64,000 nt of DNA. Origin: Stereocaulon alpinum. Taxonomy: Eukaryota; Ascomycota; Lecanoromycetes; Lecanorales; Stereocaulaceae. Below the pieces are notes generated by a model. The model searched no databases, was not told the origin of the DNA, and worked only from the letters and a program-made list of their open reading frames with translations. Below, piece after piece: positions 32,825 to 43,735 of the stretch (position 1 is its first letter; each line of letters begins with the position of its first letter). A program made the position numbers and the translations under genes. The stretch covers positions 62,001-126,000 of the forward strand of contig JAEUBA010000016.1 in the NCBI GenBank assembly GCA_018257865.1. Reading direction: 5' to 3'.

Positions 32825-35213
32825 TCAACCGTTGTCGATTCCTGGGACAAGCCCATACCGTGGGGTACCATCCGCCAATATACCGAGGAGCTGGTAGCTC
32901 ATCTTTCCTTCCACCATCGCCGCTGTCCAGGGTCTTGCTGGCTCATGAGTCCATGGATTCCCCGGGTTGGCAGCGCGTCGTATCTCTAAGCTTGAACAGC
33001 CGAAGACTGGCCCTTTAGCATTGAACTTGCGGAAACCTAGGCCTATGGTACTAATCATGAGTATGAGAAGTAGTGTGGCCGTGAGTATAGCTGCCAGCAA
33101 GGAGAATCCAGGTCCGGAAACGCCTGCCCCGCCACCGTTTTGGCCTCGTTGCAAACCGGGCAGGAGGCGAGTGTTGTTGAAGGACGCGACGGCCACTGCG
33201 ACGGGGAAGACGCTCTGAGATACTATCCAGTGTATTAAGATAAATATTATAATTAAGTGAGTACCATATCGTAATGGCATGCCGAGAAGGTAGGTACCTC
33301 GTTGGGCGCCGCGAGGCCGAGCCACACGGAGACCCTTGGGCTTGCGCGAGAAACCGATCCAAGAGCGCGACATGAGGATTCGCGTAAAGACGTCGGTGTA
33401 AAGATAGGATAGGGCCATTAGGGGCACTTGGGGGACGTTGGCAAGAAATACCATTTGGAGGACTGTATAATCGCCTTTCGCCCTTGCTTGTAGGTTAGCA
33501 CGCCCGAACCCTATCGTCTTGATAGCTGCCGAAGCAGAATACGTACTGCCACCGTAGTAGGCGGATGTCCAGCGGAAGGCGTACACAAGGAGGACGATCA
33601 TGCATGTGAGTGTTCTGTGAATATCTGTTAGCTACTATATCTTATTGGAAAAGAGACTTTGTTTTCGTGTACGTACATCGCGATACATAGGAACCAAAGG
33701 CGCTTTGGTGCGGCTTCACGCCAGCGATTGCCTATACGTCGGACGTGATCGCTCGGTACGACATCGACTTCCAAAACGTCAGGGGTCTCCAGGGTCCGTG
33801 CGGACATCCGAAGTACTTGCTGCTTTTCCCTTGCAGGCGCCATCTCCCACCGTGGGCGAGCATCGAAGTCCTGTGTGTCCTCCTCTTCGGTGTGGCAATC
33901 CGGATACTGCAGAAAAGCCGCTACTGCGTCACCAACGGAGCTTAGGTTCTTATCGATCGTTGCTCTCCGAGACATCACCATGTACCAAGTAATTGCTACT
34001 TTGAGCGCGTTGCAGATCAGCACAACGAGCATGATACCAGGAATGAAGCCAATGCAACACTCCTCTGGCACTTGCTGACTGAGGCAATAATCGATCTTAC
34101 GGCCATGTATTGTCCACGAGGATGAGTCTAAGGTGTGGTAGTCGCAAGTATTAGTGCCGTTGGGAGGATAGGTACTTGCGGAACAGAGCCAGTCACCAAT
34201 TGCGCCCCCAGTGTAGTCAAGTGGTGTATAGGTGTTGAACCATGGCGGTTCCGAATCATAGTGTTCCTCACAGCATGACCAGTCCTCACCAGCAGTCGAC
34301 AGATCAACCTTTCCCCAAGCATAGAGCTGTCCAGTGCTTATTGGATCGGTAGTCACAAGTACTGGATTGCCATAGGGCCCAAACCCAGTGGGCGTATAGC
34401 TTGCAATACATTCCTCCGTATTCAGCACTCTCATGCTTTGAGCATTGATCAAGATTCGATTGAACGTGTCCGCAAGATGTACTTCGAAGGACCAATTCGG
34501 GTCTGAAGTATCCTTAGGAGGTATGGATAAGTTGAGAGCGGCGTGCCCTACGAGCCCTGAGTTGGTGAGGAGCCAATAATAGTTAACCGCTTGAGTGATA
34601 GGGAACACGATTGAGTTGTAGCTATTACAAAAGGCTTTGGGTTAGAATTGGTAAATGAGCGAATTGGGTGTGAACTGACAGTAGATGGAATGGCAGGGCA
34701 GTAAACGTCAAAATCCCGAAGCTTACGCGCTGCCAAGTGCCGATAGGTATGTTGAATGACGCTCCTGATGCCGATATGTTGCCATTGGCGCCGGGCATGT
34801 AACTTATCAAGCTCCTCTCTTGTTGGAGAAGAGAGAAGCTGGGTGAAATAGCCACTGGCTGCGAGGACGACCGTCGAGAGAATGTTGATCCCAAGATGGT
34901 AGAAGCTAATCCGCTGCTCCATGGCTTTGCAATTGTTCGTTGACAAGATCCTGTACAAGCGGCCGACACCTTCTGGCTCTACCGACTTCACATATAATAT
35001 CACGGTCAGAACTACGTTTATGAGGAGAACGAAAAACAGCAGCGTAAACCATGTTGCTGTCATGGACCTGCGATTCCTTGATGGACTTTTGAGAAAGAGC
35101 CTTTTCAAGGATCCCATTGCGCCTTTTCTATTCCTGGAAGGCAATGAGGGCAACGGCTTCTCATCCTGCGGTAAAGCCATCAATGGGATACATTGCGGTT
35201 CTTGGACTGACAT
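32825..35213 (-). CDS. DUF6536 multi-pass membrane protein, with one frameshift
   Basis: Three minus-strand exons (34680-35213, 33677-34621, 32825-33614) would give about 755 residues if one surplus base at about 34753-34758 were absent. Exon 1 has the DUF6536 pattern: TATWFTLLFFVLLINVVLTVIL (TM1), a Cys near NNCKAMEQ, HLGINILSTVVLAASGYFTQLLSSPTREELDKLHAR, then after the shift WQRVSFGILTFTALPFHLL, which splices into YNSIVFP. Exon 2 holds a large extracellular loop with many Cys and a TM (IMLVVLICNALKVAITWYMV) followed by a cytosolic segment with an acidic patch. Exon 3 has several more helices and NVPQVPLMALSYLY and IHWIVSQSVFPVAV. The intron at 34622-34679 and that at 33615-33676 have good signals. 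Function of the family is unknown. The frameshift may be real decay or a sequencing error. Confidence 0.82.
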
Positions 35214-35751
35214 CCTCGCGGTGAGGTGACGCCCTCTAAATCAGCAAGAGGATTGAAATATTGAGAGATCAAACGCATCTGCGACTAGTGAAGAGCGGAG
35301 AAGGATGAAAGGATTGAAGAAAATGAACGTTTGACGAGAAGAACAGTGTGAGGCATGAAGTGCAACTCAGCCTCAATGCTATCATTAGTGCAATCCCAGA
35401 ATCCTTCGTTCGGTTTCAAATAGGCGCTGCCTCGAGTAGTCCACCACACCCTTATGCGCCAGCGATCAAGGCCACGCACACTTGGGCAAGCCATCGATTC
35501 TAAGTGTGAGATGGTCGAGCTAATTTCATGAATCAAGCTTTGCGCCATTGAGAAGCGAGGAGAGGAGGAGGAAGGCAGGCGTGGTAGGAAGGAGGGACGG
35601 ACGCAGTACTTCGTAGCTGTCGTGTCATAGAACTAAGGGATTAGAGCCTTACATGCAGGACAATCTGGTAGCTCGGTTCTCCAAGCATTGCGATAGCTCT
35701 CCGACTTGCGATTGTCACTTTCCATGGGCTCATGGTAATACCGACCGGGCA
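35214..35751. promoter_or_regulatory. Bidirectional promoter between DUF6536 gene and ureD
   Basis: 538 bp separate two start codons that face away from each other. A purine-rich tract (35549-35599, AGAAGCGAGGAGAGGAGGAG and onward) lies on the plus strand near the middle. The small minus-strand frame at 35285-35548 has no motif and is not taken as a gene. Confidence 0.45.
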
Positions 35752-36774
35752 ATGCCCTCACCCTTCCCCAGCACCTCCTCCAACCCAGGTCATGGCTCAA
35801 TCCACCTCTCCCTCCTCCCACCAGCCCTCCCCACCTTCTCTACCCTAATATACACCTACCCACTTAAGCTCCTCCCCTCAACCCCATACATCCTCCCTAC
35901 CTCCAACCACACATCCACCGAAGATGCCTTCCCTACCCGCCCCTCAACCGTCCCCCTCCTCTTCCTCCTAACCTACGGTGGCGGCCTAATTTCCGGTGAC
36001 CACATCTCCCTAACCATACGCCTCGACCGCTCCACGCGCCTAACAATCACAACGCAAGGCTCCACCAAGATCTTCAAACCCTCCTCTCCCGAAGGCGCAC
36101 CAACAACACGCCAAGATCTTACCGTCCATGTCGCACCGCATGCAGGACTCTGGCTCGCTCCAGATCCTGTGCAGCCATTCGCTGAGAGCTTGTATGCGCA
36201 GACGCAGATCTTTGAAGTGGAGAGGGGAGGTAGCGTCGGGGTTTTGGATTGGGTTGTTGAGGGAAGGAGAGCGAGGGGCGAGAGGTGGGAATGTAGGGGG
36301 TGGAGGGGAAGGAACGAGGTGTGGGATGTTTATGGCAGGGATGGGGAGGGTGAACAGAAGAGGAGGATGCTGGTTAGGGATGCTGTTATACTTGAAGGCA
36401 AAGATATACGCGCGCGAATGGATGGGAAGGGTGTCTTTGGGACTATGATCTTGCGCGGTCCGCTTTTCGTGAGTCTGGCGGAGTTCTTTGTTGGAGAATT
36501 CAAGGCGCTGCCGAGGATTGGGGGGAGGAATTGGGGGAGTGGGAATGAGGTGGAGGTTGCATTGACAAGGATGGAGGAGTGGAGGAAGAAGAGGTTGGAG
36601 AGGGAGAGAGTGGATGGGGTGCTCTGGACCGCGTGTCATGTTCGGGGGTGTGCGATTGTGAAGTTTGCCGCAAGTGAAGTTGAGGGCGCGAGGGCGTGGT
36701 TGGGCAATATGTTGAAGGAGGAGGGAAGTATAGGAAGGGAATTTGGGGAGGGTGGGTTGATGTTTGTGCGGTGA
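35752..36774 (+). CDS. ureD: Urease accessory protein UreD
   Basis: Single exon, 340 codons from ATG 35752. UreD features: an N-terminal GHGSIHLSLLPP, YTYPLKLLPS, LLTYGGGLISGDHISL, the strongly conserved TTQGSTKIFK, a central HAGLWLAPDPVQPFAES, and LRGPLF(V)SLAE. UreD acts with UreF and UreG to insert nickel and the lysine carbamate into urease. It is cytosolic. No urease or other accessory gene lies in this window, as usual for fungi. Base use is striking: the first half uses C-ending, pyrimidine-rich codons, and from about 36190 the coding strand becomes G-rich (GAGGGGCGAGAGGTGGG-type), without loss of family match. Confidence 0.92.
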   Translation: MPSPFPSTSSNPGHGSIHLSLLPPALPTFSTLIYTYPLKLLPSTPYILPTSNHTSTEDAFPTRPSTVPLLFLLTYGGGLISGDHISLTIRLDRSTRLTITTQGSTKIFKPSSPEGAPTTRQDLTVHVAPHAGLWLAPDPVQPFAESLYAQTQIFEVERGGSVGVLDWVVEGRRARGERWECRGWRGRNEVWDVYGRDGEGEQKRRMLVRDAVILEGKDIRARMDGKGVFGTMILRGPLFVSLAEFFVGEFKALPRIGGRNWGSGNEVEVALTRMEEWRKKRLERERVDGVLWTACHVRGCAIVKFAASEVEGARAWLGNMLKEEGSIGREFGEGGLMFVR

Positions 36775-37242
36775 GATGCTAAGTCAATGCCGTTCAAGTA
36801 TCATCAGACGAAAGCTTAGGGAGCCAGGTCAGGCTTGAGAAGCACTTGGAGTAAGATGCTGTCCAAGCTCTAGGATATGAGATCCTGAGACGGGAGGTAG
36901 GCTGCTGGCTTTCAGGCGCATCAAGGTACGTCCTTTGACGTTCGACATACGGTTCTTGTGTCTGACAAGGTATAGAACATGATCAATCTGAGGCGGCTTT
37001 GGATGTCTTGAGTTTATGCATATAGCAATCTGAGCTGCTTCAGGCTCGTCACGTATGATGCTGAAGCAAGATCTTGGCACCCTATGTTAAGACAGCAATG
37101 CTGACAGGGAATGCTCATACCCATATTTCCATATCCTGAGCGCCAGAACAAGTAGACGACCTCGCGCCAGACATCTTCCGATCTGGTCATCATGATAGGT
37201 AAAACATGTGCACGAAAGTTAGATGAAACCGCTGTAATATGA
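36775..37242. other. Convergent intergenic region
   Basis: 3' flank between ureD (+) and the SCC3 gene (-). Short frames only; no feature recognised. Confidence 0.4.
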
Positions 37243-40200
37243 TCAGTCACCCATAACCTCATCTTCGTCATCCACCTCATCTGCTCCCGGCCTGGCGTCT
37301 TCATCCCCACCAGCGCTCTCCTCATCTGGATCGACAATTCGATCTTCAACCAGCTCCCGGTTCCTTAGATCTTCCTCGCCTCCCTCCGCTACCTGCGGCT
37401 CCTCATCACTACTATCTTCGTCGTCGACCATTACTGGCTTCGCCTTAACAGCCTTCTTCGCTGGCTTTCTCTTACCCTTCACCTTCGGTCCATCTAGAAA
37501 CGCGACCACTTCTTTGAAATTGCTGCCCAGCTTCCCTCTGTTTCGCTGCAATCGTTCCTTTATTTTGCCTTTCTTAGGCCCTTCATTATCGAGGACACGG
37601 CCAACGATTGCAAGTACCATCTTGCCAGCCACCTCACACAATCGCTTCTCAGCCATAAGGGTCTCTTGCTGAACGTGACTGTCATCGTCTTCATCCTCAT
37701 CATCGGATGAGTCTTCAGGGTCCGAGGCCAGGTCATCATCAGGGGCTACTTCAAGAGTCTTACGTGCTTTGTTGGCGTATGTGTTTTCGAGTGCAGTATA
37801 GGTCTTTAGGATAAGACCTTGTGCTTCTAGTGAGACATATTTTACTAGCTCTTGAATGGCATCGGCGTTTTCAGGAGAGGGTTGAACGTGACGGAAGGTG
37901 GCAAAGAGGGTGTAGAGATCTAGATAGGTGCCAACGGCGGTAAGGCGGACTTGAGAGGCAGTTTGGTGGGTTCCTATGATGGATACGAGAGATTCAGCAA
38001 AGCTGGTCCAGTCGGGTAGATCGGCGACGGTCTTGCTTGCGATGGTGGTCTGCAGGGATCGAACTATCCACATGTAGTAGAATAGAAGTGACTTCATGGC
38101 CGAAATAAGCAGCTCGTCTGCTTCCTCACCCGCTTCTGAATCTAATGCCGGATCTTGGAGTATGTCAATCAGAAGGTTCTGTGGCGTTGCTGACGATTTA
38201 GGACCCGCCTTCTTCTTTGTGCTCGGTCGATGCTCACGATTGAAGACCTCGACGCAGTCAGAGATGCTAGCTAGATTTGCAATCCGCCGCACGGTATTGC
38301 AAAGATTTGAAATGTCGTTGGTCTTGCCAGGCCCGAAGAACGACCGGAGTGCACTAATGGTGTCATCCCAAAGTTCTGACAGCTTGCTTTCTGTGACCTC
38401 TTCAAGATCTTCGAAACCGCGGGCATGCAACAGAGCGGTGCTAGCCTCGGTGAGCACACCCTGGTCGACATGTGTAAGGAACTGCTTGTTGATATCGTCC
38501 AGAAGCGAGGCATATATTGTCGAGTCTTGCCGTAACTCTTGGAAGATCTCCAGATTCAGGACATGCTCTAATCTAAGCACCGCCGATGCAGTGGCAGAGT
38601 TGGAACCGAATTTCTTCAGTAATTGGGGAATGACATCCGCCAAATATAGGGCTGCTGTCTCTTGGATTTCCTTTGACTCCTCTTTTTGCGCTCTTGACTT
38701 CTTTCCTTTTTTGTCCACTTCTACCTCCACAGCTTCCAGAAGCTTGCCTTTGACCGCCGCATTGAGGATTTCGAGCAGAAGTATTTCTTCTTTCTCATTC
38801 AGTTGGCATCGCGATTTGAAGGCTGTGCCAGCATCCTCCTTGGCCTGACCTACAGATGAAAAGTCGTACAGTAGGTATCCCGCTATCATCTCCCATTCTT
38901 TGGCTTCTGGTACTCCATCATAGATGGTCTGAGCTGCCAAAGCATACCGTGAATCAACACCAGTAGCGACTAGGCTTCCATCCGCGTCCGGTGGCGTTTC
39001 ATCTTGGTCTTCGCCCTCGGCGTCGTAGGATTGTAAAGTCTCCACAACACACTTCAGCTTGAGCCAGCTCGACCTTGGCGTATCGTAGTCATCTTCTACT
39101 TCTTCGCCCAGTAATTCTTGGAGGCCCTCTTCACCACCAAAGTCTTCGAGTATACCCTCAAACAAATCTTCCATATTCTTAGCGAAGAACCCCGCGACAG
39201 CTTTACGTACTCGTGGTTCTGTATCGAAGATGAGTCGCCCAACATTGTCAATGTCGTCAGGCTCGAGAAGTCTGGTCTCCCTGATCATGTCGAGAAGCTC
39301 TACAGCTGCTGCTCGTATATTAACCTCCGAGTCCTGAACGGCCATTTCCACTAGTCGCGACCGGAATCGTTCTGTAAATTGACGTAGTCTGGCAATGTTA
39401 TCTTTGTTCTTAAACAGTTTGCTAAGCTGCTTGATGACCTCTGCTCGACTTTGTGCGAAAGTATCCGACAAGACCCATCCAAGGTAGCGAAGGTACAAGC
39501 CTTCGAAGAAAACATCTGGAAGAGTAAGGATCCATGTGCCCAGTGCCGTAATGCAATCGACGCGTATCTTTGGGTCAACATCTCGATAGCGGTGAACGAA
39601 GACAGAATCGAAAATGGTCTGAATGTTTTCAATGACCTGGGTACGCCTTCGATCACCCTCCGCAATTTTTCCTTCGAGCTCTTTGATGCGTCCCTTATTT
39701 ACACTCTTTTTCTTTTGTTCACCCTCCTTCTGCCTCATTGTCTTCGCAGTATTCTCCGTAAGGTCATTTGCAACGCGGCATAAGGTGGTTGCTATCGCTA
39801 GGGATATCACTGTTGCTGTGTGTCTAAAGGGTCGAATGGCCGAGGATGACATCGTGGATACCCAGACGTCAATGTTCTCAATGATGGCTAGATCGCTGTA
39901 TAGTAGGCCTGATGCATGACAAGTCAGGATCAGAGCTTCAAAGAAGCCCGTCAACGTCGAGCGAAATGAGGCATTGCCCTTGGCCTTGGAGATTAGTGGG
40001 TAATCTGTAATTTTCTGCGCCTGGTATTCATCTTGCAGGTCGGTGAGTTTGCTGACCGCGTTATCTGGGTCGTTGATGTCGTGTACGTCGACCTGGAGAT
40101 TGCATCCGGTACATTTGATGACAAAGTTGATCAGATCGCACATGGCCTCCGAGTTGTTCTCCTCCCATCTCTTGATCCAGTCGGCAGCAACGGCGTCGAA

Positions 40201-40736
40201 CGTATGCCCTTCGGAAAAGACTTCCGCTAACTTGGGTTAGCATTTCAAGCATCTGCGCAGCAAATGGACTAACCATAGAGCCCAGTGCCATCATCTGCAG
40301 CATTCTTGACTGGTCGAGCGCGCGGCTGCTTAGGCCTTGAAGTCTTCTTCGCCCCATTGATTGCTGGACGAACAGCAAGATTCATAGACAGCCCAGAGCC
40401 AGCCTTTGGTTTCTTAGAAGCAGGCTTGGATGGCGCCTTCTTTGTTCTCCGTCTCCTTTCCTTCAATTCTTCTTCGTCTGGGTCGCTCTCCTCTGGACTG
40501 CTCTCCTCGTCCATGTCACCGTCACTCAGCCCTCCAACATCCTTGACAAACGTGTCGGCGCGCTTTCTCTTTGCTCCACTGCTGGTGATTTGTGGGATGT
40601 TGGGATCCTTGTTTAGCAGAACGGGCTTTTGCCTCACACGGCCAGACTTTCTGCGATTGGCAGTGCCGTTCATGTCAATGCTGCTGTTAGGTGTTGTAGG
40701 ATCCGAGAGATCCATGCTAGCTAGTCTGATAGGCAT
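37243..40736 (-). CDS. SCC3: Cohesin subunit SCC3 (STAG/Psc3)
   Basis: Two minus-strand exons (40274-40736 and 37243-40226, intron 47 nt using acceptor GTTAG) give 1148 codons. The ATG seven codons downstream (40715, MDLSDPTTPNSS) is an equally good start. The N-terminus is basic and disordered with a NRRKSGRVRQKPVLLNKD motif. The STAG domain lies at about residues 245-305 (STLTGFFEALILTCHASGLLY, HTATVISLAIATTL), followed by the stromalin-conservative domain (RYRDVDPKIRVDCITALGTWI, YLRYLGWVLSDT). HEAT-type repeats run through the centre, and the C-terminus is Lys- and acid-rich. Scc3 binds the Scc1 kleisin and DNA and is needed for sister chromatid cohesion and loop extrusion. Length is typical (about 1150). 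Confidence 0.95.
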
Positions 40737-41228
40737 TCAAAGTGAAGATCTGTTTGGGAACATGGAGGACGTCAATTCTAGATGTGGAAAAAAGTCAACA
40801 TGCGCGTGGGCAACTGGCGTGTCGAGGGGAATAAAACGCGTCTGCAAGGCAAGGTTCTTATCGTACTAGCGGTGAATCTACGGAACTCTAGGCTTGGCAT
40901 CCGTATACCTAAGGAGCAGTTTCACGCGCTGGAAGATTTTTCTAGGATATCAATGTTGAATGAAGGGCCAGAAAACTCGACAGTTGTTTTGCGAATCCAA
41001 GGACCAGTATCATACTCCCAGGATAGCTTCTCGTCTGGTTTTGGGGGTCCGAACCATTGTCTATTATGATATCTGGCCTCGTAGTCCTTCCACTTATATT
41101 TACTGACTGATGGGTGGAAACCCACGTGATACCTAGCTATATGGATGTATCCTACAGTGAATTTGCACATCCTTCTCGTTTCACAGGAACAGAGTGTTAC
41201 ATTTTTCTAGGCTACTTTTTTGACCAAT
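40737..41228. other. Intergenic region upstream of SCC3
   Basis: Holds the SCC3 promoter and the 3' end of the dehydrogenase gene. The plus-strand frames here (up to about 95 codons) match no family. Nothing else recognised. Confidence 0.4.
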
Positions 41229-42711
41229 TCAAGATCGAAGAGGTCCATTGGGATGAATCAGGACCTTGGTATAGCCCTCAATTCTCTGGTCAAATTTCTG
41301 GTATGCGGACGGCGCGTCATCGATGTCAATATCGTGCGAGACGACAAAGCTAGGATCTGCTTGTCCAGAGATAATCATGTCTCTCAGGTATCGATTGTAC
41401 TTCTTAACATTGCACTGGCCTGTGCCGATAGTAAGACCCTACCGCGATTGTCAGCCCATTCAGTCATCCAAGAACATATGGCTACATACCTTCTCGAATA
41501 GCTTTCCAAAGCTCATCATCATCATGCCCTTCGCAGCTTTCTCATCGGGCGCCCCTGGGTCCGCCGGGACATAAAGACCTGGGACCCCAATTCCTCCAGT
41601 AGGTCTCGTAACCCTAATGCACTGCTCAAGCACCACATTCGGTACCTCCCCCTCTCCTTGCCCAGAGCCCACTGCCTGGTAACCTACCGCATCGACGGAT
41701 CTATCCACCATCTTGCCACCGTTTTCTTTGATGATCATCTCCACTGCGTCACCTGCGCTGAAGTCTATGGGTGTTGCACCGGGGATCTTCTTTGCTGCTT
41801 CAAGACGGGCTGGTACTTTGTCGACTACGTAAACCCGAGAAGCACCTCGTAGGTGGGCGCTGTAGGCGGCCATTAAACCCACGGGGCCCGCGCCAAAGAC
41901 AGCAATGGACTCCCCAGGGACGAAGTTTGAGAGGCTGACCCCGTGCCAGCCGGTTGGGAAAATATCCGCAAGTAGTGCAAAAGAAGACTCGTGTTGGGTT
42001 CCAGCGGGCAGAATAAGAGCGTTGAAGTCGGCGAAGGGGACGCGAACGTATTGTGCCTGCAGGATGGCAACATATTAATGTCAGCGGTTGATGCCACGGG
42101 CATGTCGATATGCTTTAGTGAGTCGTAAACCAGAGAGGAAGTAGACGACATATTGACACATTGTGGATCCATACCTGGCCTCCTGCATACGGTCCCATAG
42201 CAACGTACCCATAAGCTCCACCGGCGAAACCCGGATTTACACCAGTACAGAAGGCGGTCCTCCCTTCTTCGCAGTTCAAACAGCGACCGTCGGCGACGTT
42301 GAATGGCATAACAACTCTGTCACCCTTTTTCAGGAGGGTTACACCACTGCCGACTTGGTCTACAATGCCCATATTCTCATGACCTAGAGAAAATGAATTG
42401 TCAGTATCCGGTACGGGAGAGCACTTGAAGTTAATCTGCAGGCTTCTAGGAATAGCCACCAAAGATGAGACCGCCTTCCGCAGCTGTTCTTCCCTGGTAC
42501 ATATGCAAGTCTGAGCCGCAGATGGCTGGAGGGGGTTGTCAGCTGGCATACTTCACCCAAAGATAGAGCAAGCATATATCGTACCAGCTGTAGTGACCTT
42601 GACGATTGCATCGTCTGGATGCTGGATCTTTGGTGCAGGCACTTCCCGAACGCTGACTTCAAAGGGCTTCTCATAGTGCACCGCTTTCATGGTGGTTGTG
42701 GTAGTCGACAT
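41229..42711 (-). CDS. Zinc-dependent alcohol dehydrogenase, glutathione-independent formaldehyde dehydrogenase type
   Basis: Five minus-strand exons (42585-42711, 42460-42525, 42175-42383, 41490-42056, 41229-41438) give 392 codons in one frame. The catalytic zinc segment AICGSDLHMYQG crosses into exon 2, and the GHENMG zinc ligands start exon 3. The cofactor fold has VFGAGPVGLMAAYSAHLRGA and VYVVDKVPARLEAAKK, an NAD-type Asp after the second strand. The structural zinc loop reads NVADGRCLNCEEGRTAFC: one of the usual four cysteines is Asp, a pattern I recall from the fungal branch of this family. Exon 5 (LTIGTGQCNVKKYNRYLRDMI) completes the C-terminal catalytic lobe. It probably oxidises an aldehyde or alcohol with NAD; substrate not determined. 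Four introns in 1.5 kb make it the most densely spliced enzyme here. Confidence 0.9.
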
Positions 42712-43735
42712 GTTGCTTCTGGTTCGAATGCTATATCAATTGCAGTAGACTGTTGTCTGTAAGATTCGTTAAGAGAGACGTCCATTCTGTCAATGTATGC
42801 GTTATTATCGACTTTGGATTGGCTGTTCTCCACAATGCGGGGACCTTGTCCGCGGGGTAAAACAATAAATGTGACGTAGCTCCAGTGCTCCGGTGTTAGT
42901 CGAACGCATCTTTCTGAGAGACCATTCCTACTTATGAACCTGGAACTAGCAAGCTGTAGTTGATAGTATAGTTTAGACCATTGGTGGTGGTTCCCGGGTG
43001 TAGCGATACCTTCCGTTGTCTTAGCCAACGCAGGACATCAAAGAAGTCATCATGCAGGGTCTTAGCGATACACCTAGAAGTCAGCCTACTCGTCATGAAA
43101 ATTGTTTCCGTGATGAGAAACCTGCGACGGGCAATGCGAGGCCTGTAAAGGAATTGCCGAATGGGGCAGTGGGGGTTTTGGGGAAGGTAACGCTGTATCA
43201 AATATCGCTAGAAAATGCACGAGAACCGCAACAGAACATCACAGGAAATAGGCCTATAGGGTAAACTTTGATTTTCATTGCAAGCTTGAAGTGACACGTA
43301 TAGTATCCCTGCTAGACGAGAAAACTTTCTATTAACAATGCCGCCTCTCATCTGTGGATGAAGAGTAAGGCCGTGGACGGAAATGCCAGGGTGATTATCG
43401 CTGTGCTGATCCGTGCTCGGGGTTACATGATGGTGAATCTTTGGGTCGTTATAGGGTCGTCGCAATAAAGGGGATTGTGGATGGTGATAGACCGTTGGAA
43501 GGGTATCGGTTTTCGCGTGCCGATGCAGTGGACGGGGGTTATGGGTATATTCTTGCTGTGTGCAGGGGAGAACGAGCCAACGTACTTTCGGTATCCAGTC
43601 GAAGCCGGAGAAAAAACCTATGGTGGATCCGTAGAGCTCAATGTGCTATTTGTAGAGTGGTATCCTGAGCAGGAGTCCTGGGAGGGCTTTTTCCTACGGG
43701 GAGAGGCTTGTGCGCAACCACGCTTGGCCCTTGCC
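42712..43735. other. 1 kb region between dehydrogenase and importin alpha
   Basis: Contains the dehydrogenase promoter (near 42712-42900) and the importin 3' flank. A plus-strand frame at 43475-43750 is moderately protein-like (91 codons) but matches nothing and overlaps the importin end; it is not called. Confidence 0.4.

Noticed and set aside
34622..34730. Alternative longer intron (donor GTAAGC) to explain the DUF6536 frameshift
   Set aside because: Its phase does not match the next exon and it would delete the conserved LTFTALPFHLL helix.
38096..38848. 250-codon plus-strand frame opposite SCC3
   Set aside because: Ser/Arg-rich shadow of the conserved minus-strand coding sequence.
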